Source of the DNA: Algoriphagus faecimaris
Lineage (GTDB): Bacteria > Bacteroidota > Bacteroidia > Cytophagales > Cyclobacteriaceae
NCBI RefSeq assembly: GCF_900101705.1
Contig: NZ_FNAC01000004.1
Location: 87,530-151,529, forward strand
DNA length: 64,000 nt
Direction: 5' to 3'
The position numbers and the translations under genes are program-made. Under the pieces are notes generated by a model. It searched no databases. It was not told the origin of the DNA and worked only from the letters and a program-made list of their open reading frames with translations. Below, piece by piece: positions 36,387 through 44,085 of the stretch. Each line of letters opens with the position of its first letter. Positions within the stretch are counted from its first letter, which is position 1.

Positions 36387-37106
36387 TCAATGATTTTCGA
36401 CCGTTTGTTTCTCTTTTACCCTCCAAAGCCTCCACCACGGCGTACCCGGAGAGTCATGATGCTCGAAGTGATACCCAAAGAAATAGCAGCTAAGGAAAGC
36501 CCACAAGTGATTTTTTGACTGGGAGTGTGAGTGATGTGCATTTTGACTTTCGCCTCTGTGCGGCAGGTAGGTGCCAAAGTAAAATAGCTGCAAAGTCGAG
36601 AGAATAGCGGGCGCCATCCAAAAAACAATCAGGTTTTCGGTTGGGATAAAAAGTTTCAAAATATTGAAAGTCACAGCCATCAACAAAATCTGCCAAATAG
36701 TAACGTACTGACGAATGAAGGATAAATACCAAATCAGGAATTTTCCGGAGGCATGATAATCAGGGTCTTGATCGGTGGCTACATGGCGATGGTGCTCGTG
36801 ATGCTTGGGAAAAAGCTTCCAATAGAAATTGTATGAAAATAAGATCGCGGCTATCCAGCCTGTGACATGATTAATTCTCTTATGGGAGGACACTACCCCA
36901 TGCATGGCATCGTGTGCAGTGATGAATAGCCCGGTATAAAGGTGCGTTTGAATCAAGACTCCAAGATAGATCAGTGGATTGGACCAATTGATCTCAAGCG
37001 ATAAGAGTAGGGCTAAACTCAAAAACCATAAAAAAATAATGGCCCATGCGATCAAGAGACCCTTGGGATCGATAGTTTTAGAAAATAATCTTTGTGTTGA
37101 CTTCAT
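36387..37106 (-). CDS. crtW: carotenoid 4-ketolase (CrtW)
   Basis: A 239-residue di-iron membrane oxygenase that adds a keto group at C4 of beta-rings. The histidine clusters are in the family order: HDAMH at 65-69, HHEHH at 102-106, HHSHS at 191-195 and GYHFEHHDSPGTPWW at 211-225. Four or more hydrophobic helices lie between them. With crtZ it would make a 3-hydroxy-4-keto ring end as in flexixanthin. It is the last gene of the crt unit, starting 16 bases after ispH. Confidence 0.93.
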   Translation of the reverse strand: MKSTQRLFSKTIDPKGLLIAWAIIFLWFLSLALLLSLEINWSNPLIYLGVLIQTHLYTGLFITAHDAMHGVVSSHKRINHVTGWIAAILFSYNFYWKLFPKHHEHHRHVATDQDPDYHASGKFLIWYLSFIRQYVTIWQILLMAVTFNILKLFIPTENLIVFWMAPAILSTLQLFYFGTYLPHRGESQNAHHSHSQSKNHLWAFLSCYFFGYHFEHHDSPGTPWWRLWRVKEKQTVENH

Positions 37107-37122
37107 CGGCTTGTCGCCTTTT

Positions 37123-37968
37123 TTAGAAGGTCAAAATCCGCTCTCTCACCTGCTCCATTAGCCACATCGGAGTGGAAGTGGCTCCACAAATGCCTACCGA
37201 ATCATTTTGATCAAACCACGAACTTTCGATCTGATCAGGATTGGAGACAAAATGAGTGTTTGGATTTTTTTCCTTACAGACATTGTAGAGAACCTTTCCA
37301 TTGGAGGATTTGGTTCCGCTTACAAAAATGATCTTGTCAAACTTATCCGCAAAATCTCTGAGTTCTTTGTCCCGGTTAGAAACTTGACGACAGATGGTAT
37401 CATTGGTGTTTACGGTGATGCCGTTTTGCCGCAAAATCTCATTGATTTCATAGAACTTGTCTGTACTCTTGGTCGTCTGAGAGTAGAGCGTGATATTTTT
37501 GGGGAGAGAGGGTAGGTCTAATTCGGAAATATCTTGAAAGACAACTGCTTTATTGCTCGTCTGTCCCAAAAGCCCGATCACTTCAGCATGACCGTGTTTG
37601 CCATAAATGTAAATGGTCTCATCCTTGTCAAAGGAATTTTTAATTCGGTTTTGAAGCTTCAGCACTACAGGACAGGAAGCATCTATTAAGGTGAGATTAT
37701 TATTTATTGCCAACTCATAGGTAGAGGGTGGTTCGCCATGTGCACGGATCAGGACTTTTTCATTTTTTAGCGAAAAAAGCTCGCTATGATCGATGATTTT
37801 CAGCCCTTTTCTTGTCAGTCGATTGACTTCTTCGTCATTATGTACGATGTCGCCTAGACAATAGAGATAGCCCTGCTCTTCTAAAATCTCCTCTGCCATC
37901 TCAATGGCATAGACTACCCCAAAGCAGAAGCCGGAATGATTATCAATTTCAACTCGGAGATTTTTCAT
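37123..37968 (-). CDS. ispH: 4-hydroxy-3-methylbut-2-enyl diphosphate reductase
   Basis: IspH is the last enzyme of the MEP pathway and gives IPP and DMAPP, the carotenoid precursors. The 281 residues show the iron-sulfur and substrate motifs: C15 in HSGFCFGVVY, RAHGEP near 75, C99 in DASCPVV, the catalytic glutamate in HGHAEVIGLLGQ, SQTT and SSNGKVL. The third cluster cysteine seems to be C261 in SVGICGATSTP, three positions later than in the E. coli protein, which I believe is typical of this phylum. Its place within the crt unit means precursor supply is raised together with pigment synthesis. Confidence 0.95.
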   Translation of the reverse strand: MKNLRVEIDNHSGFCFGVVYAIEMAEEILEEQGYLYCLGDIVHNDEEVNRLTRKGLKIIDHSELFSLKNEKVLIRAHGEPPSTYELAINNNLTLIDASCPVVLKLQNRIKNSFDKDETIYIYGKHGHAEVIGLLGQTSNKAVVFQDISELDLPSLPKNITLYSQTTKSTDKFYEINEILRQNGITVNTNDTICRQVSNRDKELRDFADKFDKIIFVSGTKSSNGKVLYNVCKEKNPNTHFVSNPDQIESSWFDQNDSVGICGATSTPMWLMEQVRERILTF

Positions 37969-37978
37969 GGTTTATCAA

Positions 37979-38110
37979 TCAAATTTTATTGGCCAAATCA
38001 CTCGTCATCCAAAGGCCCAAATCGCTTTTGCAGACTTCAGAGTTGAATTTTCTTCCAATCCTTTTTGGAGTTTTGTTCGACAATAGATTTCTGCTCGATT
38101 TTATAGCCAT
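37979..38110 (-). CDS. possible 43-residue basic peptide between crtYcd and ispH
   Basis: An ATG one base after the crtYcd stop opens a 43-codon frame that ends ten bases before the ispH ATG, so it fills the gap almost exactly. The product begins MAIKSSRNLLSNKTPKRIG, is strongly basic in its first half and has no export signal. I recognise no family. The coupling-style spacing on both sides is the main support; chance is possible at this length. Confidence 0.35.
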   Translation of the reverse strand: MAIKSSRNLLSNKTPKRIGRKFNSEVCKSDLGLWMTSDLANKI

Positions 38111-38111
38111 A

Positions 38112-38819
38112 TTAACTAGTGAGTGATTGAATTGTTTTTGGTCTCCTGATCCACTCAAAGATGGAAACATTCATTAATAATAAGGTCATCGAGTAAATGC
38201 TGTCTTCTATTGGGACGGTCCAGATTCGGATTCCGAGATTTTCAGCATTGTTGTAGATGACCACAGGTTCTTCTGTCACACCTCCCGTTAGTACGCCATT
38301 GGCTAGAAAGAAGGGAATCAAATGAACCAAATAGGCAAATAGAAATCTGCCCATCAATCGGTCCTTGAACAGCAGAAAATGTATAAGCAACATCCCAGCT
38401 CCTACGAAGAAATTAACCGATGTATACCATTTATCCAAATTCAGCACTGCCAATAGGATCAATGCAGGGATCATGATGAAAACAAAAGGCTTTCCTAAAG
38501 ATCGAAAATAATCCTGCGGAAAGAAATAGATCAAAACCTCGTAAATAAACACACAGGCGAAAGGTACTGTCAAGAAGAATAGCCACTCTTCTAGTGGCAG
38601 TTCGAAGAAATAAATACCCAGGATATATCTCGGGTTAAATTCCCAGACGCCCATCACCGTAAACCAATGATCCCAAATCAGGAAAAACAGGCCTGTAATA
38701 GCTATGGCTGGGAACAGCGCATACCATTTACTTGCATAGCGAATCCGGCTTTCAAAGGACCTCACCAAGGGAAAAGAGATGGTCAATAAATTGACCGCTA
38801 AATACAGATACTTTTCCAT
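38112..38819 (-). CDS. crtYcd: fused CrtYc-CrtYd-type lycopene cyclase
   Basis: A 235-residue integral membrane cyclase with two copies of the heterodimeric-type cyclase domain in one chain: PLEEWLFF at 75-82 and PIEDSIYSM at 203-211 are the paired PxE(E/D) motifs, and six to seven helices can be drawn. In actinobacteria the two halves are separate CrtYc and CrtYd; fused forms are known from archaea, fungi and an Algoriphagus strain. It makes beta-rings from lycopene ends. Its start overlaps the crtB stop by one base (TGATG). Confidence 0.9.
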   Translation of the reverse strand: MEKYLYLAVNLLTISFPLVRSFESRIRYASKWYALFPAIAITGLFFLIWDHWFTVMGVWEFNPRYILGIYFFELPLEEWLFFLTVPFACVFIYEVLIYFFPQDYFRSLGKPFVFIMIPALILLAVLNLDKWYTSVNFFVGAGMLLIHFLLFKDRLMGRFLFAYLVHLIPFFLANGVLTGGVTEEPVVIYNNAENLGIRIWTVPIEDSIYSMTLLLMNVSIFEWIRRPKTIQSLTS

Positions 38820-39661
38820 CAGCTAATCCCCAGTTTGGCACCAAAATAGGTTCCGAGTAAAAGAGATATTTTTCTGGCATTTGGAATCCTAATTCGCTCT
38901 TGGGTAATAGTCTCCGCAGGCAAGCCCTTGATTTTGTCAAATAACTTCTGATAGTAGAGATAAGCTACCTTGACTCCCAGTTTTGCGCCAACAGGAAGCT
39001 GATCTATTCCAATCAACGAATCATCGAAATCCTGCTGAATATCTTTCTCGATTTGTTCTTTAATTTGCTTGTCAAAGAGCTTGTAATCCACTCCCGGGAA
39101 ATAAACTCTCCCGCGCTCCTCAAAATCACTTTTGATATCTCTCAGAAAATTGACCTTCTGAAATGCCGCCCCTAGTTTACATGCCGGGGATTTTAATTTT
39201 TCATACATCGCTTTGTCTCCCTCACAAAAGACTTTGAGACACATCAAACCTACTACCTCGGCGGAGCCATAAATGTATTCGTGATAGCGGGAATCGTTGT
39301 ATGTTTTGAAATCCAAATCCATCTCCATACTATGAAGAAAAGCCTCAATCAATTCGACCTCTATTTGGTAGGCATTGACGATTAGCTGAAAGGCATGCAG
39401 TACCGGATTTAACGATATACCTGCATCAATAGCCTCATAGGTATCTTTTTTGAATCGCTGCAATAAACCAGCTTTGTCCTGATCGTGGAAAGTGTCAACT
39501 ATTTCATCAGCATAGCGAACAAAGCCGTAAATGGCGTAAATGGGCAGGTGAAATTTTTTGTCAAGCGTTTTGATCCCGAGCGTAAAGCTTGTGCTGTAGC
39601 GCTGAGTAATCAATCGACTACACTCCAGCGTGGTTTGATCAAAAAGGTGTTTAGCGTCCAT
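38819..39661 (-). CDS. crtB: phytoene synthase
   Basis: A 280-residue squalene/phytoene synthase joining two GGPP molecules. The two aspartate-rich Mg2+ sites are ADEIVD (D52, D56) and FLRDIKSDFEERGR (D175, D179), both intact. It comes 21 bases after crtI and overlaps crtYcd by one base. GGPP synthase (crtE/ispA type) is not in the window and must be supplied elsewhere. Confidence 0.95.
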   Translation of the reverse strand: MDAKHLFDQTTLECSRLITQRYSTSFTLGIKTLDKKFHLPIYAIYGFVRYADEIVDTFHDQDKAGLLQRFKKDTYEAIDAGISLNPVLHAFQLIVNAYQIEVELIEAFLHSMEMDLDFKTYNDSRYHEYIYGSAEVVGLMCLKVFCEGDKAMYEKLKSPACKLGAAFQKVNFLRDIKSDFEERGRVYFPGVDYKLFDKQIKEQIEKDIQQDFDDSLIGIDQLPVGAKLGVKVAYLYYQKLFDKIKGLPAETITQERIRIPNARKISLLLGTYFGAKLGIS

Positions 39662-39682
39662 TGCTATAATATACCCATTTAT

Positions 39683-41167
39683 TTACAGATTGTTTTCTTT
39701 CATCACTTCTTTGGCCACTACTCCACCTGAAATTAATGATGGAGGCACGCCCGGTCCAGGCACGGTCAGCTGACCAGTGTAATAAAGGTTTTTCACTTTC
39801 TTATTTTTCAATGAAGGCTTTAAAATCGCTGTCTGCAAAAGTGTATTGGCTAATCCGTAAGCGTTTCCTTTGTAAGCATGGTAGTCCGATTTAAAGTCAG
39901 CATGTGCATAGGATCGCTTATAGATGACTTTTGACCTTACTTCTTGTCCTGTAATGCGCTCTAGACGCTCCATAATGATGTCGTAATATTTCTCTCGCAT
40001 CTCCTCCGTATCCTCCAAGTCAGGAGCTAGAGGGATCAAAAGAAACATGTTTTCTTTTCCCTCAGGAGCTACAGTAGGGTCTGTCATGGAAGGCACGGAA
40101 GCATAAAAGAGTGGTTTTTCGGGCCACCTTGGATTTTTATAAATCGCATCTGCATGAGGACCGAGCGGCTCGTCAAAAAATAAATTATGATGTCTTAGAT
40201 TTTTCAATTTGCTGTCTATACCTAGGTAAAACAGCAAACTTGAAGGAGCCATCACACGCTTGTCCCAGTACTCTTCAGTGTAATTGCTGTATTTTGGATT
40301 GACTAGGTGCTTGTCCACATGATGGTAGTCGGCCCCTGCCACCACGACATCTGCCTCAATTTTTTCGCCAGAAACCAAGCGGACACGTTTAGCTTGGCCG
40401 TTTTCAATTTCGATTTCTTCTACTTCTGCTCCGCAGCGTATTTTTACGCCTTTTTCTTCTGCAAGAGAAACCATCCCACGGATAATTTCATGCATGCCAT
40501 TCATGGGGTACCATGTGCCTAGAGCGATGTCTGCGTAATTCATCAAAGAATACAGTGCTGGAATATTTTCGGCAGTTTCTCCCAAAAATAGCACAGGAAA
40601 CTCCATCAAACGGATGATTTGCTCGGATTTAAAAAACTTCCTTACATGCTTGGACATGGACTGGAAAATATCCATTCGGACCATATCAACCAACAGTCCC
40701 GGAGAAGCAAACTCCAAGAGTGAGCGACTTGGTCTGGTCACTAGGTCATGAATTCCGACTTCGTATTTGTATTTGGCTTGGGCCAAAAACTTATCCAATT
40801 GAACACCCGCCCCCGGTTCTATTTTGTTTAGCATCGCTTTGAACTCATCCAAGTTAGCGGGGATATCCAACGTCTCCTTTTCGCCGTAAATCACGGCATA
40901 GGACGGATCGAGGCGAATCAAATTATAATAATCGGATGGTTTTTTGCCGAATTTAGCAAAGTAGGTTTCAAATACATCCGGCATCCAATACCAACTAGGA
41001 CCCATATCAAAAACAAACCCCTGGTGCTCAAACTTCCTCGCTCGACCTCCTGGGGTTTCATTCTTTTCTAAAAGGGTAACTAAGCAACTTGTATCGTTTG
41101 CCAAATGTGTAGCTGCGGAGAGTCCAGCAAAACCGGACCCGATGACTACCACGTGCTTTTGACTCAT
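39683..41167 (-). CDS. crtI: phytoene desaturase CrtI
   Basis: The ATG at 41167 gives 494 residues, the usual CrtI length; 19 extra residues in the longer frame belong to the overlapping sigma gene. The FAD-binding motif VVVIGSGFAGLSAATHLA is at the N-terminus, ARKFEHQGFVFDMGPSWYW follows, and the C-terminal signature is TVPGPGVPPSLISGGVVA. It turns phytoene into lycopene in four steps. A second CrtI-like gene (CrtD, needed for 3',4'-desaturation in flexixanthin) is not in the window. It starts four bases after the sigma factor stop. Confidence 0.94.
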   Translation of the reverse strand: MSQKHVVVIGSGFAGLSAATHLANDTSCLVTLLEKNETPGGRARKFEHQGFVFDMGPSWYWMPDVFETYFAKFGKKPSDYYNLIRLDPSYAVIYGEKETLDIPANLDEFKAMLNKIEPGAGVQLDKFLAQAKYKYEVGIHDLVTRPSRSLLEFASPGLLVDMVRMDIFQSMSKHVRKFFKSEQIIRLMEFPVLFLGETAENIPALYSLMNYADIALGTWYPMNGMHEIIRGMVSLAEEKGVKIRCGAEVEEIEIENGQAKRVRLVSGEKIEADVVVAGADYHHVDKHLVNPKYSNYTEEYWDKRVMAPSSLLFYLGIDSKLKNLRHHNLFFDEPLGPHADAIYKNPRWPEKPLFYASVPSMTDPTVAPEGKENMFLLIPLAPDLEDTEEMREKYYDIIMERLERITGQEVRSKVIYKRSYAHADFKSDYHAYKGNAYGLANTLLQTAILKPSLKNKKVKNLYYTGQLTVPGPGVPPSLISGGVVAKEVMKENNL

Positions 41168-41171
41168 TTGA

Positions 41172-41684
41172 TCAATTTTTGTGCTGATATACTGCCAAGT
41201 CCTCCTTGAGCAGCTTTCTGGCAATATGGATTCTATTCTTCACAGTTCCAATCGGAATTTGTAACTTATCTGCTATTTCATGATACTTAAAGCCTTTGAA
41301 GTGCATCATAAACGGTGTTTTGTACACATCATCTAACTTGGCAATAGCAGTCTGAACATCATCCATGGTAAAATTACCATAGGCGCCATTTTCGATTAAA
41401 GTATCACTCGAATTGATGTAGTGAAGATTATCAGTAGTATCTACAAAAGTCCCTCTTCTCACCATTCGCTGATAATTGGTGATAAAAGTATTCTTCATAA
41501 TGGTATAAAGCCATGCTTTGAGGTTAGTACCTTCTGTAAACTTATCTCTATTGGTGAAGGCTTTCACCATAGTATCTTGCAAAAGATCATTTGCATCATC
41601 CATATCTCTGGTGAGTTTCAGTGCAAATGGCTTGAGTGAGCTTGAAAGCTTGTGTAGTGAGTAACTGAATTCTAGAGTTGTCAT
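41172..41684 (-). CDS. ECF RNA polymerase sigma factor of the crt operon
   Basis: A 170-residue sigma-70-family ECF factor. Region 2 is DDANDLLQDTMVKAFTNRDKF with LKAWLYTIMKNTFITNYQR, and region 4 contains YHEIADKLQIPIGTVKNRIHIARKLL. The start at 41684 is chosen because a canonical promoter lies just upstream and covers the alternative ATG at 41720. It is the first gene of the crtI transcript, so a rise in crtI expression also raises this sigma. No anti-sigma factor is adjacent, unlike most stress ECF loci. Its target promoters cannot be read from sequence. Confidence 0.9.
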   Translation of the reverse strand: MTTLEFSYSLHKLSSSLKPFALKLTRDMDDANDLLQDTMVKAFTNRDKFTEGTNLKAWLYTIMKNTFITNYQRMVRRGTFVDTTDNLHYINSSDTLIENGAYGNFTMDDVQTAIAKLDDVYKTPFMMHFKGFKYHEIADKLQIPIGTVKNRIHIARKLLKEDLAVYQHKN

Positions 41685-41699
41685 GGTAGCTGTTGCTTT

Positions 41700-41731
41700 T
41701 TGTTTAATCAAACTTAGCAATGATTAAACAA
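41700..41731. promoter_or_regulatory. perfect inverted repeat, candidate MerR/CarH-type operator
   Basis: Two 11-base arms, ttgtttaatca (41700-41710) and tgattaaacaa (41721-41731), are exact complements with a 10-base spacer. Further single half-sites attaaacaa and ttgtttaat occur at 41767-41775 and 41850-41858. The arms flank and overlap the -7 box of the sigma-crtI promoter, a repressor-type position. The adjacent MerR/B12 regulator is the obvious candidate binder. Confidence 0.7.
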
Positions 41732-41739
41732 TCTGCAAA
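41709..41739 (-). promoter_or_regulatory. Bacteroidota promoter of the sigma-crtI unit
   Basis: On the minus strand TTTG (41739-41736) and TAAGTTTG (41716-41709) are separated by 19 bases, an exact fit to the TTTG / TAnnTTTG consensus of the phylum's primary sigma factor. Transcription would begin around 41703, leaving a leader of about 20 bases before the ATG at 41684. Confidence 0.75.
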
Positions 41740-41825
41740 ACTTTTGTTGAAATAATTTTCAAAAATATTAAACAAAAATTTAAAAAAGCCCCTCAAGGCC
41801 TGAAATGGGCATTTTGGAAAATAAA

Positions 41826-41851
41826 AAAAGCATTCCGATAAGAATGCTTTT
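41826..41851 (-). terminator. terminator of the crtZ-MerR unit
   Basis: A perfect 10-base stem (aaaagcattc with gaatgctttt) is followed on the minus strand by a U run. It sits 28 bases after the MerR stop, so crtZ-MerR and sigma-crtI are separate transcripts. Confidence 0.85.
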
Positions 41852-41878
41852 GTTTAATATTACTAATGTTTCCCTAAA

Positions 41879-42775
41879 CTATTTCTCTTGAGGGACTCTC
41901 TCCATCTCCTCTAAGAGATCTTTGATAGCCCTGATGTAATTGAGTTGTACCACGTTGGCGGGAAACTTCAAGTCTTGCCCGATGACCTGATAGCCAGTCA
42001 CCAAAATAGTTGAGTTGCTAAACCGCTCCGATAATCCATTGATATATTCTTGAGCATATTCAGCACTTGGCGAAGTCGTAATGATTGTAAGGAGATATTC
42101 AGGCTCATGAAGTTTGTAGACAGACAGTAAATCATCATTCGGAGTGCTTTGACCTAGGTAGATGACTTTATGCCCATTGCTTTTAATCAGATAGGCAGCA
42201 AAAAGCAAGGAAATCTCATGCAGCTCTCCTTCCGGAAGAAACAATAAAAACTTTTTACCCCCACCATTAACTACTTGTCCATCGATAGCTACAATTAATT
42301 TTTGGCGTACGAGATTGGAGATAAAGTGCTCTTGGGCAGGGTTGATAGCCCCGGTCTGCCACAGCACTCCAATCTTGGACATAAATGGATATATAATATT
42401 GAGCATGGTCTGCTCAAATCCCAATTTCAAAATGTTGGAAGACAAAATCTTATCAAAACGCTCCTCATCCATCTCAATCATACAAATGGTTAAGGCATGT
42501 ATCTGATCGTCATGCGTCAATGAGCGCTCAGTCAGTTTCATCACCTCATCTTTCATTTCCACAGCATCCATTGATGCTATTTTGCTGATCTTAAACCCAT
42601 TATCATTGAGCAGGGCAACATTCAAAATCAGTTTTAAATCAGCATCATCATAATACCGAATATTTGTATCGGTACGCTTGGGACAAAGCAGACTATATCT
42701 CTGCTCCCATATACGAAGGGTGTGGGCCTTAATTCCCGACAATTGCTCTAGATCCTTGATTGAATAGGTGCTCAC
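41879..42775 (-). CDS. MerR-family regulator with B12-binding domain (CarH/LitR-like)
   Basis: A 298-residue protein with a MerR helix-turn-helix at 1-70 (YSIKDLEQLSGIKAHTLRIWEQRY), a helical-bundle domain, and a Rossmann-type cobalamin domain from about 175. The residues that define CarH photoreceptors are mostly present: W139 ten residues before E149-H150 (WQTGAINPAQEH), and H186 in EGELHEIS as lower-axial ligand. The position after the Trp, His in CarH, is Gln140 here. Family members repress carotenoid genes in the dark using adenosylcobalamin and release DNA in light. The start is a GTG that overlaps the crtZ stop by four bases. Confidence 0.9.
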   Translation of the reverse strand: MSTYSIKDLEQLSGIKAHTLRIWEQRYSLLCPKRTDTNIRYYDDADLKLILNVALLNDNGFKISKIASMDAVEMKDEVMKLTERSLTHDDQIHALTICMIEMDEERFDKILSSNILKLGFEQTMLNIIYPFMSKIGVLWQTGAINPAQEHFISNLVRQKLIVAIDGQVVNGGGKKFLLFLPEGELHEISLLFAAYLIKSNGHKVIYLGQSTPNDDLLSVYKLHEPEYLLTIITTSPSAEYAQEYINGLSERFSNSTILVTGYQVIGQDLKFPANVVQLNYIRAIKDLLEEMERVPQEK

Positions 42776-43218
42776 TTTTTCTTTTCTTTAAAATACTCCT
42801 TGGGTACAACAAATAAGCCAAATGAAACTGCATCATCCTTTTGATTCGTACGATGATGCGCCTGATGTGCTCTAAATATTCCTTTTAGAAAGGAATTTTT
42901 TGGTCTGTCAAACCACTTCAAACGACGGTGAACCAAAACATCATGTAAGAAGAAATACAAAATTCCATACAAACTGATGCCTACTCCCATCCAAAAGCGA
43001 TAGTCCAATTCCTCTATTCCCAGAAAAATCAACACAATTGCCACACTTCCAAAGAGCAAAGAAAATAAGTCATTCAGCTCAAAGAAAGACTTGGAAGGTT
43101 GATGATGCGTCTTGTGAATCATCCACAAAGGCCCATGCATCAAATACTTATGAATAAACCAGCCAGAAAATTCCATTAGGATAAATCCCAGCGCGATAAA
43201 ACCTATTGCTTTAATCAT
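42772..43218 (-). CDS. crtZ: beta-carotene 3-hydroxylase CrtZ
   Basis: A 148-residue fatty-acid-hydroxylase-fold di-iron enzyme adding a 3-OH to beta-rings. The four histidine boxes are HKYLMH, HKTHH, HDVLVHRR and HQAHH, in order, with four hydrophobic segments between. The ATG at 43218 is preferred to the GTG one codon earlier. It shares four bases with the downstream regulator gene and is the first gene of that two-gene unit. A TTGTTTAAA half-site lies about 55 bases upstream. Confidence 0.93.
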   Translation of the reverse strand: MIKAIGFIALGFILMEFSGWFIHKYLMHGPLWMIHKTHHQPSKSFFELNDLFSLLFGSVAIVLIFLGIEELDYRFWMGVGISLYGILYFFLHDVLVHRRLKWFDRPKNSFLKGIFRAHQAHHRTNQKDDAVSFGLFVVPKEYFKEKKK

Positions 43219-43270
43219 CACAGAAACAACCAGATAGTATTCAATTTGTTATAAGCATTTGGACGCCAAA

Positions 43271-43279
43271 TTGTTTAAA
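43271..43279. promoter_or_regulatory. TTGTTTAAA half-site upstream of crtZ
   Basis: The word ttgtttaaa matches eight of nine bases of the arm of the inverted repeat in front of the sigma-crtI unit (ttgtttaat). It lies in the 98-base gap upstream of crtZ. No second arm is visible. Confidence 0.35.
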
Positions 43280-43315
43280 TTTTTCATAAGGTAAGCTTAT
43301 GATATCTATAAGTCA

Positions 43316-43981
43316 TTAAGGTAGTACAGTTATATTTAAAATCGCAAAGAAAAGAATAAGTGCCATTAATAGCCAAATCGCCAGCGGATTCTCTTTTTCA
43401 AAATTGGCCTTCCTGTATATTAGATGAATCAAAAAGGACACTCCAAACCAACCTAGAAAGTTGGTCCATGGAATCACATCAAACTTCCAATACCAGAAAT
43501 CCAAGGCCACAGCCACCGGCTCAATCAGGTAATCTATGGCTGTCATGGCTGTAGCGCCCAAAAAAGCCGCATAGTAATCATTGGGGATTTTTCGAAATGC
43601 CTCTCCCGTCGTATAGATCAAAATAAACCAATTTACTCCTATTACTATCGGGACTTCCCAGAGCTTTGGGCCCAAAGTAGGACCATATACATAGTCACCA
43701 AATAAAATCCCAGTATGTATTCCTACAATTTCTGCCCCAAATCCAATCCAGAAAGCCAAAGCCGCCACCACAGGAAAGGACTCATTCCAACCTCGATGAA
43801 AAAGCAAGAGCAAAATCAAGGAGCTTAACAATTGTACAGGCGTCAAGGCTAAAAACCAATCTCGATACTCAGGGAGGCTTAATCCTACAATCCCCACAGC
43901 GTGCAAAATCACCACCACCGCTCGGGCAATCTGTAATCGTAGGTTGTATGAGGAGGATCGTTGAGGAGCAACTTGGTGCAT
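43316..43981 (-). CDS. cruF: CruF-like carotenoid 1',2'-hydratase
   Basis: A 221-residue membrane protein with six or seven helices and the DUF422/CruF pattern: GAEIVGIHTGILFGDYVYG, LGPKLWEVPIVIGVNWFILIY and AMTAIDYLIEPVAVALDFW. CruF proteins hydrate the psi end of monocyclic or acyclic carotenoids, giving the 1'-hydroxyl. With crtYcd, crtZ and crtW this points to a monocyclic product of the flexixanthin type. It stands 97 bases upstream of crtZ, in the same direction. Confidence 0.85.
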   Translation of the reverse strand: MHQVAPQRSSSYNLRLQIARAVVVILHAVGIVGLSLPEYRDWFLALTPVQLLSSLILLLLFHRGWNESFPVVAALAFWIGFGAEIVGIHTGILFGDYVYGPTLGPKLWEVPIVIGVNWFILIYTTGEAFRKIPNDYYAAFLGATAMTAIDYLIEPVAVALDFWYWKFDVIPWTNFLGWFGVSFLIHLIYRKANFEKENPLAIWLLMALILFFAILNITVLP

Positions 43982-44085
43982 GGTAGAGTCTTTGGGCGGG
44001 TAATTGAAATTTTAAGTTTGGGATTCCTAACTTTGGATTTCCAAAAATGTTAATAAAAAAAGAAATTTCTACCCAAATCAACGAT

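Noticed and set aside
37207..37515. Plus-strand frame across ispH
   Set aside because: It is antisense to a complete, well-supported enzyme gene.
41168..41224. Longer start for crtI
   Set aside because: Those codons lie inside the sigma gene and do not resemble the CrtI N-terminus, which begins just before the FAD motif.
41685..41720. Upstream ATG for the sigma factor
   Set aside because: It would lie in front of or within the -7 promoter box and the inverted repeat, so it would not be in the transcript.
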